Assembly: GCF_008831285.2 (NCBI RefSeq)
Contig: NC_045138.2
Location: 21,113,934 to 21,177,933 of the forward strand
Source of the DNA: Nymphaea colorata
Lineage: Eukaryota; Streptophyta; Magnoliopsida; Nymphaeales; Nymphaeaceae
Length of the DNA: 64,000 nt
Reading direction: 5' to 3'
Below the pieces are notes generated by a model. That model saw only the letters and a list, made by a program, of their open reading frames with translations. It was not told the origin of the DNA and made no database searches. Of this stretch, positions 22,701-36,700 are shown one piece after another (positions within the stretch are counted from its first letter, which is position 1; each line of letters starts with the position of its first letter). The position numbers were made by a program, and so were the translations under genes.

Positions 22701-25700
22701 GGTCTTTTTGGTGTTTTTGGTGGTTGGTATTGCCACTCTGCCCCCCTTCTCATCCTTCCTCTTCCCCTTTCTCTGTCTTTGTTCCTCTGAGATTCCATTC
22801 CATGTGAATTTCGAAATAATTTACAATAATTGCTCCTTTTTTGTAAATGGTGTTAATTTCTTGTCTCTGCCATCTTGTGAGGAGAGTGATGGGGATGGAG
22901 CTGTCTCCCTCTCTCTCTCTTCCTTCTTCTCTGCTCTTTGAGTGGTTGCAGCCCTGCGCCTGGATTTTAGCTCAAGGACAGGAAAAGCCCTTTATTTCGG
23001 GGAAGGTTTCTTGACTCGAGCAAAGGAGAGAAGAGGGGAGGGGAAGTTGTAGTCGATGAGGCAGAGGAAGTGGCCCTCAGCATTAGATTTGACAGGGAGG
23101 TTGGGCCCCCACCATGGGAATTGTTTATGCGAATGTTCTTTGTTTTCTGAACTCCTTAATTAATAAGGAAGCAGGAGTTTCGAGAGAAGCAAAGGCGGGG
23201 GGACTCTCTGGTCCTTTCTCTCTTTCTGGTCGAAGTGAGAACATGGAAGACTGGTTGGTTGCTGCTTGAATGAATCCTTTTCTTCCCTCCTTTCTCTTTT
23301 CTACCGCCCTGCTCCCTTCACCTCACCTCTCTGCTGCTACTCTCTTTTTCACAATTCAGTATTATACTGTACATGTAGTATTATACTGTAAAGTGCAGTA
23401 CATATATTTGTATTCTCACACTAACAATGGTTTCTAACTTGTGTGTACACGTTAACCATTTAAAGCCAGACAAACATTTATGGCTTTGTCATCAACCCAA
23501 CTCCTTTCCTCAAGGTGGTTTCTTTCAGCCATAAAGATAAAGAGATTTAAAAAAAGAGGAAGGTCCAAATAGATGGAAGTCTGCATCTGTCTACACCCAC
23601 AAAGGGTGCCTGCAGTTATATCCGATGTTCAGCCGAGAGAAAGAGAGAGTATTGATCTTTTGGTTCTCATATTTAGCCACTTTGACTCCTAATTTTTTTA
23701 ACTTTTAGAAGCAAAGGAGGCAGCAGCAGGACCTTTTGTTTTAAGTGTTGCTACCAACCAAGGAAAAAGGCTAGTGGGATGAAAAGTCAGTGGGTGGCAA
23801 TGGTGTATCTAATCTGGGGCGTTAAAACTGATTCTTTGATTTGATGTGGGGGCTGTTATTTTAAGGTAGGTGCTCGTGGGGAGGAGAGAGAGAGAGAGCT
23901 GCTTTCTTTTCTTCTTCTTCTCTCTCTCTCTCTTTTCTCCTGGATATCTAGTTTGCCTTATTAAACTTGTTGGCCATCTCCCCCAAATATTATTTTTGAT
24001 AAGTGCTCGAAAGTGCCTTTAAGAAGAAGGGGATTATGCCCAAGATAAAAGGTTTTATTTAATCAATAAAAGCTACCTTTTGACTGCATTCATATTTGTT
24101 GAAGATCATGAGTGGCTTTGCTAATTGGGAAGACAGGCCGCTCGTGGATTCCCACCACCGATGCCCCCCCTCTCTCTCTCTCTCTCTCTCTCTTACACAC
24201 ACACCCATGCACACACACACTACTTCATTGCGGGCATACACACACACACACGCACAAGATAAACATATCTTAAGAGGATGAAGGCTAAAAGATGCTGCTT
24301 TACCTTTCCAACTAAAAGAATCAAGGCATATATTTAGATACACACAGAGGACCTCTAAGAAAAGAGAAGCTTGTAGGCTGTAATTCCATATTTTAGGATT
24401 GATATCAAGCATGTCTGCTTTCAACAACTACCATATCCTAGCTCAATGTTGAGCTCCCAATTACAGTTTTCCCCTTCTTTTTTTTGTTCCAAAGGACTCA
24501 TGGCATAGGATTCTTTAATTTAGCTGGCTTTCTTAATTTGATCTCCCTCGTTAAAAGCCTCTGAATCAGATCTTTTGGCAAAGTAGAGGAGATCTTATAA
24601 AAATAATCTAACATCAATAGTACAAAATGACAGCTATTTACGATTCTTCTGGCGGAACTTGATCAAAAGCCTATTCTTAGCTCCCCCTTTTCCGTGGACA
24701 TAACATTTATAAACTCAGTTAGACAATGGGTAGAATCAAATTTGTTGAGTTCATTTGATATAATGGTCAAGGACCCATGTTGCTTAGGCCCCAAATTGGA
24801 CCTTCAATGGACTCTTTGTTTGATCTAAGCCATTGGACGTGTTTCTTGCTGTCTATCCACTAAACTACATGACTTTTTAGAATTCATTCTACAGCTAAGG
24901 TACTATCTTTGTGAATCAACGCAGGACACCTGACTTTCGATCAAATTTTAACCTGAGCGAATAGGTTTATATCTATCTTTCTTACAGGGTGGAGTATGCA
25001 TATTAGACTTTATGCACAAGATAAGTTATAGAGACATAACTACATACATATGATAGAAAGAAAGAAGTTTGTGTTAGCAGAAAGAAGGATTTTGAAATCA
25101 CAACAGCAAAGATTTCTGTAACTGTGAAGGAATTAAGATCAAAGATGGCTACAATTTTGAGTAACAGAAAATTCCTTCCCAACAAAGAAAGTTTGGGTGC
25201 AGTGAAAAAAGAAAAGAAAGATATCTATTCAACAGAAACCAACGATAATCAGGGAAGGAATATGAGCACCGATTTGAATAATCCAGCTTCATGTAAATAT
25301 ATAAGGAAACTGTAACACGAGATGTATATGTTAAAGGCTCTCACAGAGCTGAACCAGAATCACGTTCTCTGCTGTTTTCTTTCTTTGCTGTCATCCCATT
25401 TTTTTAGTTTGTACTCATTATAGAAATTTTGTTATATTGATGAATTCTTTCTTTGCTGCCATCCCCATTTCAGGTCTCCCCTTGAATGACACAAAGTTCG
25501 TTAGATCTTGGTCTTTTTACTGCAGGAGTCTTGTATATTAAATTATTAATCTATCACATAAAAATGAATGGTAGATTCGGATGGGTGTAATAGATACGTG
25601 TCTTCCAATGTTCAATAGTAAAGTCTGTTCAGCACCTGTAAAGTTGAACATCTGTTCCTGTTCTAAGAGTCTCGTAAACCAACACGCAATGATGCTGTGT

Positions 25701-27374
25701 CTGGTCTTTCCCAAAAGGAAGTCTTCTTGGCATAATCAGGGGATGCAATTTAGGGTGCCATTGGAATCCATGGACTGATTTTTATGCAATGAGCTCTTCA
25801 ATTGTGAAGTGACTTGAGCTGCTATTTGTTAGGAAAGAAATCCGGAGTGTCATCGATGGCAACAGCTGGAAAAAGCAAGAATTTATTGATGAGGATCTAA
25901 ATGAGAAACAGAGGGTTGTCAAAGATATATACGAATCATGCAGCAAGGACTATGGTTGTAAAAGTCTGTATCAATATATCAGATATTAAAATAGGTATGT
26001 ATGGTCAAGTGATAAATTGAACGGCCCTCTCTCTAAAAAATTTTGGGGGTCTAGGGCTGCTTAAGCGTCACGCACCCGCCTTTTGCAGTTTAAGAGAGTA
26101 ACAGCCACAGAAATTGAATTGATGAGCAACTTTTCACTGTCTAACCAGTCCGACCAGCTACACTACACCCATCAGGTCAGCGCTAGTAAAAGTAGATATA
26201 AACACCTAGAAAAGTAATTGGTCACAAAAAGTGTTTCATCAACTAAAAGTTCAACTAAAATGTAAGCAAAAGTAATGTCAAACTGATAGTTGAGGTGCCA
26301 CATACAACATTGTATGTCGAATGAGGATCAACACCAGATTCTTGCATTTCTCAAATTGCTTCTGATCTAATAAGACTGAAAATAAGATCAACATCACATC
26401 AGATGGTCCCAATTGCCCAAAGTTCCAAATAGCCATTAAAATATATGATAAGAGACCCATGATTTGATTAAATGGTCGATAATAGTGGAATTCAATGACA
26501 CCAACTACCAAAACCCATATCCTTTTCATCAGCGGCGGAGCTACATGTGGGCTTGCATGGGCATTTGCCCACACAGTGCCACAAAATTTAGTTATCTATA
26601 TATTGGTTGTTCTTAAATAATTTGTTTTTTTATGCATTGGTGTCCCTCAATCATGTATTTGAATGATCTAACATTCTTTGCATTAGTTTTTCTCAGCCAA
26701 AAGTTTCTGGTTCAGCCACTTCTTTTAGTCAAATTGCAATATACAATTCAAATTAAGACAAGATGGAGCAACTGGAAGATCACAACATTATCACTAAATC
26801 TAGTAGGGACGTCAGATAGATGGGGAACTTGAGCGAACATAACATGCAATACTTATTTAGGGGAAACTGCCTTCGGCATAAATATTCTTAGGGCCATACC
26901 TTTATGCCACCAAGGCTCTGGCTTGTTACGAGGCTTGGGTGGACTTACAGTACATTTTCAACTCAGTTGTCGTGTTTGCCATCATTTGCAACCTAAAAGA
27001 ATAATTCACCGGTCCATCAGTATGAGCCACCTTACCACCCGATTGTGCTACGCTCCTTCAGGGACCCTATCTTAGATTTATTCAAATTCGATCATACACC
27101 TACATTTCAGCTGCATCACATCTTCACAAAATCCAATAATCAGTGAAAACTTTCTTTGCAAAAGGCAAGCAATGTTAAGGACAAGAGGAATGGCAGCCAG
27201 CTTCATAAACTCCACAGACCTCACTCCAAGAAATAAAAGAAAAAGAGAAGACCATGTTCCTAGCCACTTGGAATTATCCTCCATTCTGCAATTGGAAGAG
27301 GCACAATCTCCCCACTTAAAGTTTTTATGATGAAAACCAACTAAACTGAGTTTTTTTTAGCATATTTTTTAAAG
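22701..27374. other. Intergenic, simple repeats only
   Basis: Contains CT/CA microsatellites near 24170-24250. CAGCGGCGGAGCTACATGTGGG near 26530 resembles one end of the hAT-type repeat described at 29541. No coding exon recognised. Confidence 0.45.
24170..24252. repeat. (CT)n and (CA)n microsatellites
   Basis: CT dinucleotides to about 24194, then two blocks of CA separated by unique bases. Confidence 0.9.
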
Positions 27375-27787
27375 AGAATTTAGTCCATCCACTTTTTTGG
27401 ATATTCATGTATTTAGATTCAAATTCAGATTCAAATTCAAATAAAGAAAAGTCATATCTAAATCCGAATCCAAAAGCTGATTTTACAATCTGAATCCGAT
27501 TTTTATATTCATATCGGAATCCAAATCCAAGTTTTGAACTGGATTTTGCCAATTATCAAAATTTAATAGCATTAGATACATGACATTTGTTTAAAAATGA
27601 ATCCTATCCGAATTTGTATCTAAATCCGATCGAATATTTATGTATATCCGAATCCAATTGGATGTCATTTATTAAATCCGAATCTGATCTGATTTCTTAA
27701 TTGGATATTAATTTATTTTTCATATCCGATTTTTTCTGATCGGTTTGGTCAGATATTTGATTCAAATCGAACATATTGACATCCCTA
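27375..27787. mobile_element. GGGATGT-family dispersed repeat, copy 4
   Basis: Closes ACATATTGACATCCCTA, the reverse complement of the family start TAGGGATGTCAATATGT. The interior is built of AATCCGAATCC/ATTCAAATTCAAAT words. The 5' boundary is approximate. Confidence 0.6.
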
Positions 27788-28733
27788 ATTACTTTTTTAG
27801 ACTACAAATAGTGGATGTTATACTTATTTCACTTTCTACCCGGGTATCTAGAGACAAAAGAAAAAGGAAATGAGTTTCTGTCTCTTCGAGGTATCACCCA
27901 CCGTCTTTTTTCCACTTTTTTTATTCAAAGGTACTGTAGTCATTTGAACGAAATAGTGAGCTGCATAACTGTTTTGAGTTGTAGAAAAAACCATATGGTG
28001 AATATCATCCTAAGAAAATATCGGGCCGGATTGGCAGGCAAAAACTTTAAAAATTTATATCTAAATTTTAGAAATTTTAGTTTAGTTTAAAATTTTCTAT
28101 TTTAACCCCTGTAAAATTTTGAAACTATAATTTGGCCCCGGGAAAAAAAAAATTCTAGCTTCACCCATGTTCCCATGGGTATTACTTTTTTAAACTACAC
28201 AATGTCTCAAACTAACGGTATAGCATAGGTCTTCCCAAGTCTGAAAGCATGCCGGGGCAAGAAGAAGAGAGATGATTCATGCCCTTCTTTTGGCTGGTTC
28301 TACTTCTGCTTAACTCAAGATAATAGCATAAAAATGACTGCATTTTTTTTTTGGGGGTTGGGGGTTGAGGGATTATACTGATATCTTATACAAATTTGAG
28401 AGCTTAACTATATTTTTTACACATTTTTGGAGTGGTATATTTTCTATTTCAAGAAAGCTAGTGGTTTCTAGGAAAACTTTTTAACCTGCCCTCTATTTGC
28501 TTCCCCGTTTGCCATCAAGGACCTTTCTTCGACAAAAGTATACAAACAACATAACATATAATTTCATTGCAAATTCACACATACAAGTTATAAAGCTGCA
28601 TTTTAGTTGTTCCTCGTTGACGTCGGAGTCATAACGATAAATGTGTCGCTATACCAACATAATAAACTGGAAGATTAGGAAAGAGAATGAGTTACTAATG
28701 AAGATAATAATGCCGAGTAGATTTGCTAATAAA
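27788..28733. other. Intergenic, repeat debris
   Basis: Contains a degenerate TTTTAACCCC.GTAAAATTTT...GGCCCC/CTTCACCC segment (28080-28165) like those near 51320-51500. Also a T run leading into GGGGGTTGGGGGTTGAGGG (about 28353-28371). No gene seen. Confidence 0.4.
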
Positions 28734-29058
28734 ACGACGGTTGGGCATGTCCTCCAGTGAAACGTAACTTGTATTGACGGATTCATCCGTCAGTAAAACT
28801 TTAACCTCCACCGACAACATGCTACCACCAGTGAAAATCCTTTATTTATTGACAGTGTGTTGAGCCCGTCAGTAACGTGTAACTTTTGTCCGACGGATTG
28901 TTCAATACTCTCAGTAAAAATTATGTATTTCTAACGTTCTCCTCCTCCATGATAAAAACTTTGATTTACTGACAAAGTCCACATCCTGTCGGTAGAATCG
29001 AACTATTGCTGACGGTTTGTTTTTCTACCATCAATAATAAGTGGATTTTTTTGTAGTC
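28734..29058. mobile_element. CACTA-type transposon terminal fragment
   Basis: Repeated subterminal words of both polarities: GACGGTT, TTGACGGATTC, CCGTCAGTAA, CCGTCAGTAACG, GTCCGACGG, CTGTCGGTAG, CTGACGGTTTG. They end in GGATTTTTTTGTAGTC. Plant CACTA ends read CACTAC plus A-rich sequence with CCGTCGGTAA-like subterminal repeats. Here the final base would be G to C mutated. No transposase is nearby and the other end was not found. Confidence 0.5.
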
Positions 29059-29532
29059 TCCGATGACCTGAAACTTATGATATATTTTTAAACTATTGAA
29101 ATAATAATCAACCCTGCCTGCCGAATAGAATTCTTGACCACCTTGCTCTATTGTTTCCATTGTGTTGTCTCAACATTAAATGAAAAAAAATTATTCTAAG
29201 TTGTTAATATAAAAATAAGTACATTTTGTGAATCTGAGTAAGTAATTGCCCACACGTTGCCCACACCTGCCTCTATCCTAAGTAGAATAGACTTTGATTT
29301 CCTCCCCGAAAAGTAGCTACTAGCGTGGCTTGCATCAACTCCTTCCCCTTATGCTGGGTCTTGTCCTTAAAACCAGGCTATGGAGCCGAAGCACCATTCA
29401 ACCCTAGTCTTCATAAACTCTCATTAGCCTTATGATTTGAGTTTATGAAAGATATTAAATCATATCTCCGAGTATCCTCTATTGAGGGTTAACCACGTAA
29501 AGTTTTAAACAACCGTGATGCATGCAAGATTG
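29059..29532. other. Intergenic, nothing recognised
   Basis: No gene or defined repeat. GCCCACACGTTGCCCACACC near 29250 is shared in style with the hAT-type repeat downstream. Confidence 0.4.
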
Positions 29533-29540
29533 GATGGACT

Positions 29541-29774
29541 CACTGGCGGAGCCAGAAAAATTTAGGCTGAAGGGCACTCATTGATCTCTAACTTAGCAGA
29601 ATAAGTGATTGTTGACTCAAGTCCTGTGTGAGCATCACATGGAGCTGGATCTATCTCAACCTACTTCATGGAGCTAGACCTATCTGAACCTAGGTCCAGC
29701 TTAATCACAATGCAAAATTTCAGAGGCTGGCGTGGGCAGTCGCCCACACCAGTCTCACAATAGCTCCGCTACTG
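29541..29774. mobile_element. 234-bp hAT-type MITE with 8-bp target duplication
   Basis: Starts CACTGGCGGAGCCA and ends TAGCTCCGCTACTG, so the termini are imperfect inverted repeats (11-12 of 14). GATGGACT sits directly before (29533-29540) and directly after (29775-29782). An exact 8-bp duplication with CA.TG ends is the hAT signature. It has no coding capacity. The interior includes CGTGGGCAGTCGCCCACACC, a small hairpin. Confidence 0.85.
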
Positions 29775-29782
29775 GATGGACT

Positions 29783-30708
29783 CATGCTTGTGAAAGCAAA
29801 TCAGCTTATAGGTTGTGTTTCCTATGACTTCTAGGACTTTATAAGAGACACAAAATCTAGGAAGAAGCTTGGAATAAACTGATTGAAAAGAGTTCATAAT
29901 CAAATCCCTCGACATCAACAAATCTATTTTGCCTTATATTTTTGTTAAAATTGGGCTGTATTCTATGCTTTTCATAATCAAAATGTGTTCTTTCATATCG
30001 TTAGTATTTCATCATTCTCTCTTATTTTCTTGTTCACTATGGATTAATATTATATGGCCGCTCTTTATTTGTTGTTGTGGTAGTTGGGTGACATTCATAA
30101 ACTGCTGCAAAAGGTGCAATGCCTAATGATCGCCTGTCATGTAAATAAACTCACTGAGGAAAGGAAATATAATAATATATTCTATCTTCCCCACTTGTTC
30201 ATGGAAGGATTTAACGATTGAAGTGATAGTTTGGATCCGAATACATCTGGAAACAATAGTACGGATCCGAACGAATAAAAAAGTAGTAGTTTGGATCGGA
30301 ATGGATGTGAAAGTGGGAATTTGGATACAAATTTAATAGTCTGGATCTGAAATGGGTCCAAAAGTGATATCTTGGATCTGAAATTAATAATTTTGATCCG
30401 AGATGGATCTAGAAATGAGATTTTGGAAATGATTTGGATATGGATCAGGTATAAGGTACAGACCTGATCTAAATTGGGTCTGGCGCTAGGAATAAGATAA
30501 ATAATTGGATTGGATCGGCATTTTGAAATCGAGGCTTGACTTGAAATCCATGATTTGAGTGAGTGGTAAAAGGGTAACATATAGTTTGGTTGTGAGCAGA
30601 ATGGAGATTTTGCAAAAGTAAAATTTGGGGTGTACACAACATCCCCAACATTACAGCTGAAAGTTATGCACAAAATAGGAAATGAAAATGAAGAATTAAT
30701 CTTGAGAC
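29783..30708. other. Intergenic with a degenerate GGATCCGAA repeat
   Basis: From about 30230 to 30460 the words GGATCCGAA, GGATCGGAA and GGATCTGAAA recur every 30-45 bases. They look like a decayed tandem array. The overlapping 163-codon minus frame is just this repeat in translation. Confidence 0.45.
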
Positions 30709-30712
30709 AGAT

Positions 30713-31168
30713 AGGGATGTGAACAGATCATATTCGAAAAAGATATTTCCTTAACCGTATCCACTTTTTTGAATATTTACATATTCATATTTGAATTCAG
30801 ATTCGAATACCAACAACGAAAAGTTATATATGAATTCGAATCTGAAATCGTATTTGACAATCCATAACCAAATTTCACATTTATATCCGAATCTAAATCA
30901 AAATTTTGAACTGAATTTGGCCTATTTTCAAAATGCAAGAGAATTAGACGTGATATTTGTTTAAAAATAATTCCAATCCGAATCTATATCAGAATTTGAT
31001 CGGATATTTACATATATCCAAAACCGAATCCAAATCCTACCATATGTCATTTCTTAAATCCAAATCCGATCCAATTTCTTAACCGGATATTAATTTTCTT
31101 TCCATATTTGTTTTTCTCGAAACTGTTTGGTTAGATATCATATCCAAATCCGACATACTGACATCCCT
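30713..31168. mobile_element. GGGATGT-family dispersed repeat, copy 5 (complete)
   Basis: Best-preserved copy: TAGGGATGTGAACAG at the left and CTGACATCCCTA at the right are inverted. TA, and here also AGAT, lies on both sides (30709-30712 and 31169-31172). Length 456 bp, no coding capacity. Confidence 0.7.
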
Positions 31169-32260
<1,092 letters not shown>

Positions 32261-33705
32261 TTCTTTTCTTCTTCATTGAAAGCAGTCGATATGGAAGTAC
32301 CCCTCGGGGTGGAGCTAAGGTTTTTCCCTGAAGGGAGCCTTTCTAGAATTTCCAAACTTTCACTGGGGCCTAGTGATCAATTTTATAGATTTTATATGGC
32401 AAAAACCCAAATTCAGACTTGACTTTCTAAAACCAAGTACTCGCCTCAGAATGTTAAATCAAACTTTACATATAAGCGGGATCACATTATTATTGTGTCT
32501 CATATTCAAGTGGGTCACTTACATGCTATATTGAGTTTCATTAATATTAAGGCCCATTTTTTTAATATGGATCCACTTTTTGGATATACACACAAACTGA
32601 TCTTAGCAGAGAACCGAGGACGCCATCCTTCAATCCCCCCTAGTATGTAATCCGATCTTGCTGACCCGTTAATTAACATCCGGATATGTGTTCGTGTAGC
32701 ATAATGTTTTTAAAGGAAGTAAAACCAGATCTCCATGTATTTGGACTGAGGAAATGTATAAATCCTATCGACGACTATCATCATTCGTCAAGTGAGATCA
32801 GATTGGTGAGATCTAGAAAGTGGGAGATGAAAACCATGCAATTATATCGAATTTATAGAATGCCTGAACCGCTCCTTATCTTAATAATAGATGATGAAAA
32901 AAGACGTGGGTAGTCCCAACATGCTACAAATTTGAAGACAAAAATCTTCTGCGTATGAAATGTCATGGACGATAGTCCACGAACTTTTTCTCAGTTAAGA
33001 GAACCTAACTTCGCTAGTGCTTCAAAACCATGTGAGGACAGTAGCATGTAGAGGTTTCGCTCTGTCTGCGGATTCTAAATTTGCATCTTATGCACTTCTA
33101 CATTGTTCTTTTAATGCCTACACAAGAATCTCATGTCAGTGATACTATACTCGATGTTTTCGTCTATGCTACCGCTCTTTTTATTCCTGAAACGATTTGT
33201 TTACACTCATTTTCCTGATCTTCTTATACGGCTAGTTTCTTCCAAATATATGTCAAAGACAAAGCGAACCCTCCAAATAGCTTTTGTTGTTTTGAAAATT
33301 GAAAATTTCGCTGTTTGTTCTTCATTAATATGTACAACATACTTTAACTTTTCCTATTAGCTGGTTAATTTTATTCTACCAACATTGTTTTGTCCATGAT
33401 CTCACGTGCATATTGAGCCGCTCATAAAATCTCTCTCTCTCAAGGAACCTCTTCGAGGACACCACCAGCTAATGCTTGCCTGGTAGAGGAAACAGGTGAG
33501 CGCCAATGACCATATCTTAGGAGGACGAACACCATGAGAAAGCTCAAATTGCTTCATCATAATAACTCGCCACAGTCCCTAACTACTTACAGAATGACCT
33601 CTTACTTAGAGGGAAGTCTTATTTCTTATACATGTATTGAGGCCTCTGGAACGTGTAATGGAAACGGAGACCTACTTGGTCGTGACTGTGATCCTCTTTC
33701 TCGAG
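32261..33705. other. Intergenic / 3' flank of the AKT2-like gene
   Basis: No coding exon recognised. The part next to 33705 should hold the 3' UTR of the minus-strand channel gene. Confidence 0.4.
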
Positions 33706-36700
33706 TCAGACATTAATGTTTTCCTCTTCGTTTACAATGAAAAGTTTGTCTTCATCCCTGATCACATCAATAGCCTCTATCTCAGAACCTTCTATATCAA
33801 CCACCTTCGCATGTGTGACGTCCATACCCAGCTTCTGTCCTGTTAATTCACAAACCAAAGCAAGGAAAATAAAATGGTGAACTGAAAAATAAAATATATA
33901 GAGGCAGACATACGTAATGTTGCAAGAATGAGACGCTATGAGAATGTTCAGCTTGGTGGCATGAAAATCTGATGGAGCCTATGGAGATTAGCACAAGAAT
34001 AAATGAGGAAGGAGGATTTAGGTGGGCGTTTTAAATATAGGATATATACTATTCTGGACCGAACATGACACACAAGCTCATTTGTGATCGATCACCAACG
34101 CCATGAGTTCCTTTCAATACTGTTACTCTAGTTTCTGGGTGCAGGTGACTGTGAGTGTGGGTAGTGTTGGTACTTCGAAAAAAAGCTGAGGTACCATATA
34201 TATAGGAACATAAAATTGTCGATAAGATGTGTGATCATTAAATTTGGTGGGTCGAAGAAATATCCAAACCAGCACCAGAAGCAGGTGAAAATGGGGATGC
34301 AACCTCCTTAAAGAATTCAAGGTACCGATTCGGTAAGAAAGTTCCTGTATTACAATTTCCAAGGCCCCTACATTTGCTCAGCCCATGACATGTATATCAA
34401 TATAAACTAACAAACAAATCTACATTAGCGTACTCTTGGTCAAGTGACAGTACCATGCTAGCTGCAATCTGTGGTTATTCCATAGCTTGATCATGAAAAG
34501 TAAAAAACTAAAAAGATCAAAGTGAACTATTACTAGGCATTCTATTGGTAATAGGGACAAAGTGACATTTTCATGTTCAAAAGATTTTGGCCACTTTTTG
34601 GGCCCTAGCTTAACAAACAGTTGCTAAGATAGTTTATTACTTTTGAGAACCCCATCTCCCCCCAGATCACTAGAAAAGCCTGCCTCATATTTGAATGATT
34701 GCAGAAAGACGTGCAGGCAACATGTCAAGCTTACAATCTCCTTCAACTTAAACATCTTAAACTGGTTTACCTAGACAGGTGAATGCAGCCCTTATGGACC
34801 TCCTTTACTACAACCTTCTTTTCAGTAAGCCATGCCTGCATTATAGCATTTGGGAGAATGAGGCCTATGGATGTGTAGTTTGAAGTCACATTCAAGAAAA
34901 ACCTCCATATGGTGGTGCTATGGTCAATATGTTTAACCTTTGTCACATGGGCAGTCCATTCTCTTACTCATATACTGTATTTCCTTATATATTTACTATT
35001 CTACAGAACTTCAAAGAAAAATGTGGCTGCATATCCATGTTACGACTTGATGAAGAAAAGAACAGGACGACTGAAGGTAGTGATGAGTGCATTTCAGAGA
35101 AGACAAAATTACCTGCAATTTCCACAAGATCGTTCATACTGGCAGGCAGAGAGATCAATTTCCCACCTCTCAGAGAGCACCCTCTTACACCAGGAGGATT
35201 TCCCTTGTAAATGTGCACTCTAGGCAACGCCAAATACTTTCTTCTCATTTCCTTGAAAGCTTCAAATGCTAACTCTCCGTGGTCACTAACTTCCCCTCTT
35301 TCTTTCTTTTCCTCATAATCACCACATGATTTCTGCCAGGCTCTTCCATGAAATTGGCTTGTGTTGCTGAGAATTGCACCATTTGAGACCAAAAAATCTA
35401 CCAAATCTGCATTGCCTTCTTTGATGGCGACTTGCAGTGCAGTTAAGCCATTCTGATCTTTTGAATTAATTTCAACTCCATGATTTAGCAGCTCTTGTAA
35501 GATAAACCGGTCATTCCTTGTGACAGCAAGTGTGAGAAGATCGCCATCAATACATTGATCTGAGGCTGAGGCATAGCAATAGAGAAGCCTGAAGATACTG
35601 TTGTTCCTCGAAGAGATTGAATTCCAAAATGGAGTATTCCCATTCAAATCTGCTAGTTTTCTTTAATATGAGTAAGTCAAGAAAATTTTTGGGGGACGAG
35701 CAGTTATACTGTACCTTTCATGTTCATGTTGCAGCCATGCTTGAGCAGAGCCATGACACAGTCTTCATAACCCTTTGCCGTTGCAACATGCTAGGATATC
35801 AAAAAAATACTGACGAATTAAGTGCATGAATAATCAAAGCAGTGGAAGGAAGACCATGCAACAGACTTGACGCTGGTGGTTGTGCATTTTAGGAATTCAT
35901 TCTGGAAATTGAACCACATTTTTGTGTCCTAGTGCAGTATTCACTTGTTATCAATTAGTCAATAATGATTTCTCCAAATGAAGTTAACGCGGAAGGTCAA
36001 ATATCTAGCACTTTGCCACGAAGAAGCATTAAGATCACTACCTGTGTTGAACAGCAGCACAAGAACAATAAACTGTTCCTAACCTATCTGGCAGCAATCC
36101 CATATCACACAAATTTCAGTTGACTTTGCCAGGTTAGCTATTTCAACTAAATTCTCAACAGTTCCAATCCAATTATACAAGGTTCTTTGGTCAATAAGCA
36201 CCCTGCTTGTAGAAGTTGTTGAATAAGACCAAATGCAAGACCGAAATGTTATCCCAGTGAACTATGTGTGTGCATGTTTAAATTTTCATTTTAGGACGCC
36301 AATCTAAATTCTAAACCACATTTTACCATCTATAGAAAAAGACCAAATGCAAGACCGAAATGTTATCCCAGTGAACTATGTGTTTGCATGTTTAAATTTT
36401 CATTTCAGGACTCTAATCTAAATTCCAAACCACATTTTAATATCTATAGAAAAAGAAATGTTCGTATATCTAATTAAGCTCACCAAATTCACAAGCATAC
36501 CAGTGGAGTTCTGCCTTTTGAGTCCCTAACATTAGGGTCCATTCCTGCTTTAAGAAGCTCCTCCAGGAGAATACTGTTTCCAGTGTTGACCACTGATACC
36601 AACTCACATGGAATCTTGAGAGTAAAATTTCTGCCAACATCTGTTGATTGCTCCTTGAAGGTTGCATCTGTTGCTTCTTTCATGTGCTTCAATTAAACAT

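Noticed and set aside
28353..28371. G-rich run resembling telomere repeat or G-quadruplex
   Set aside because: Only three G runs (GGGGG, GGGGG, GGG) and no telomeric TTTAGGG repetition.
34741..34920. Candidate last AKT2 exon reading [15 protein letters not shown]
   Set aside because: No KHA similarity. The exon at 33839-33706 fits KHA in phase with a good acceptor.
34909..35272. Plus-strand frames of 60-104 codons near 35 kb
   Set aside because: Antisense to the AKT2 ankyrin/KHA exon.
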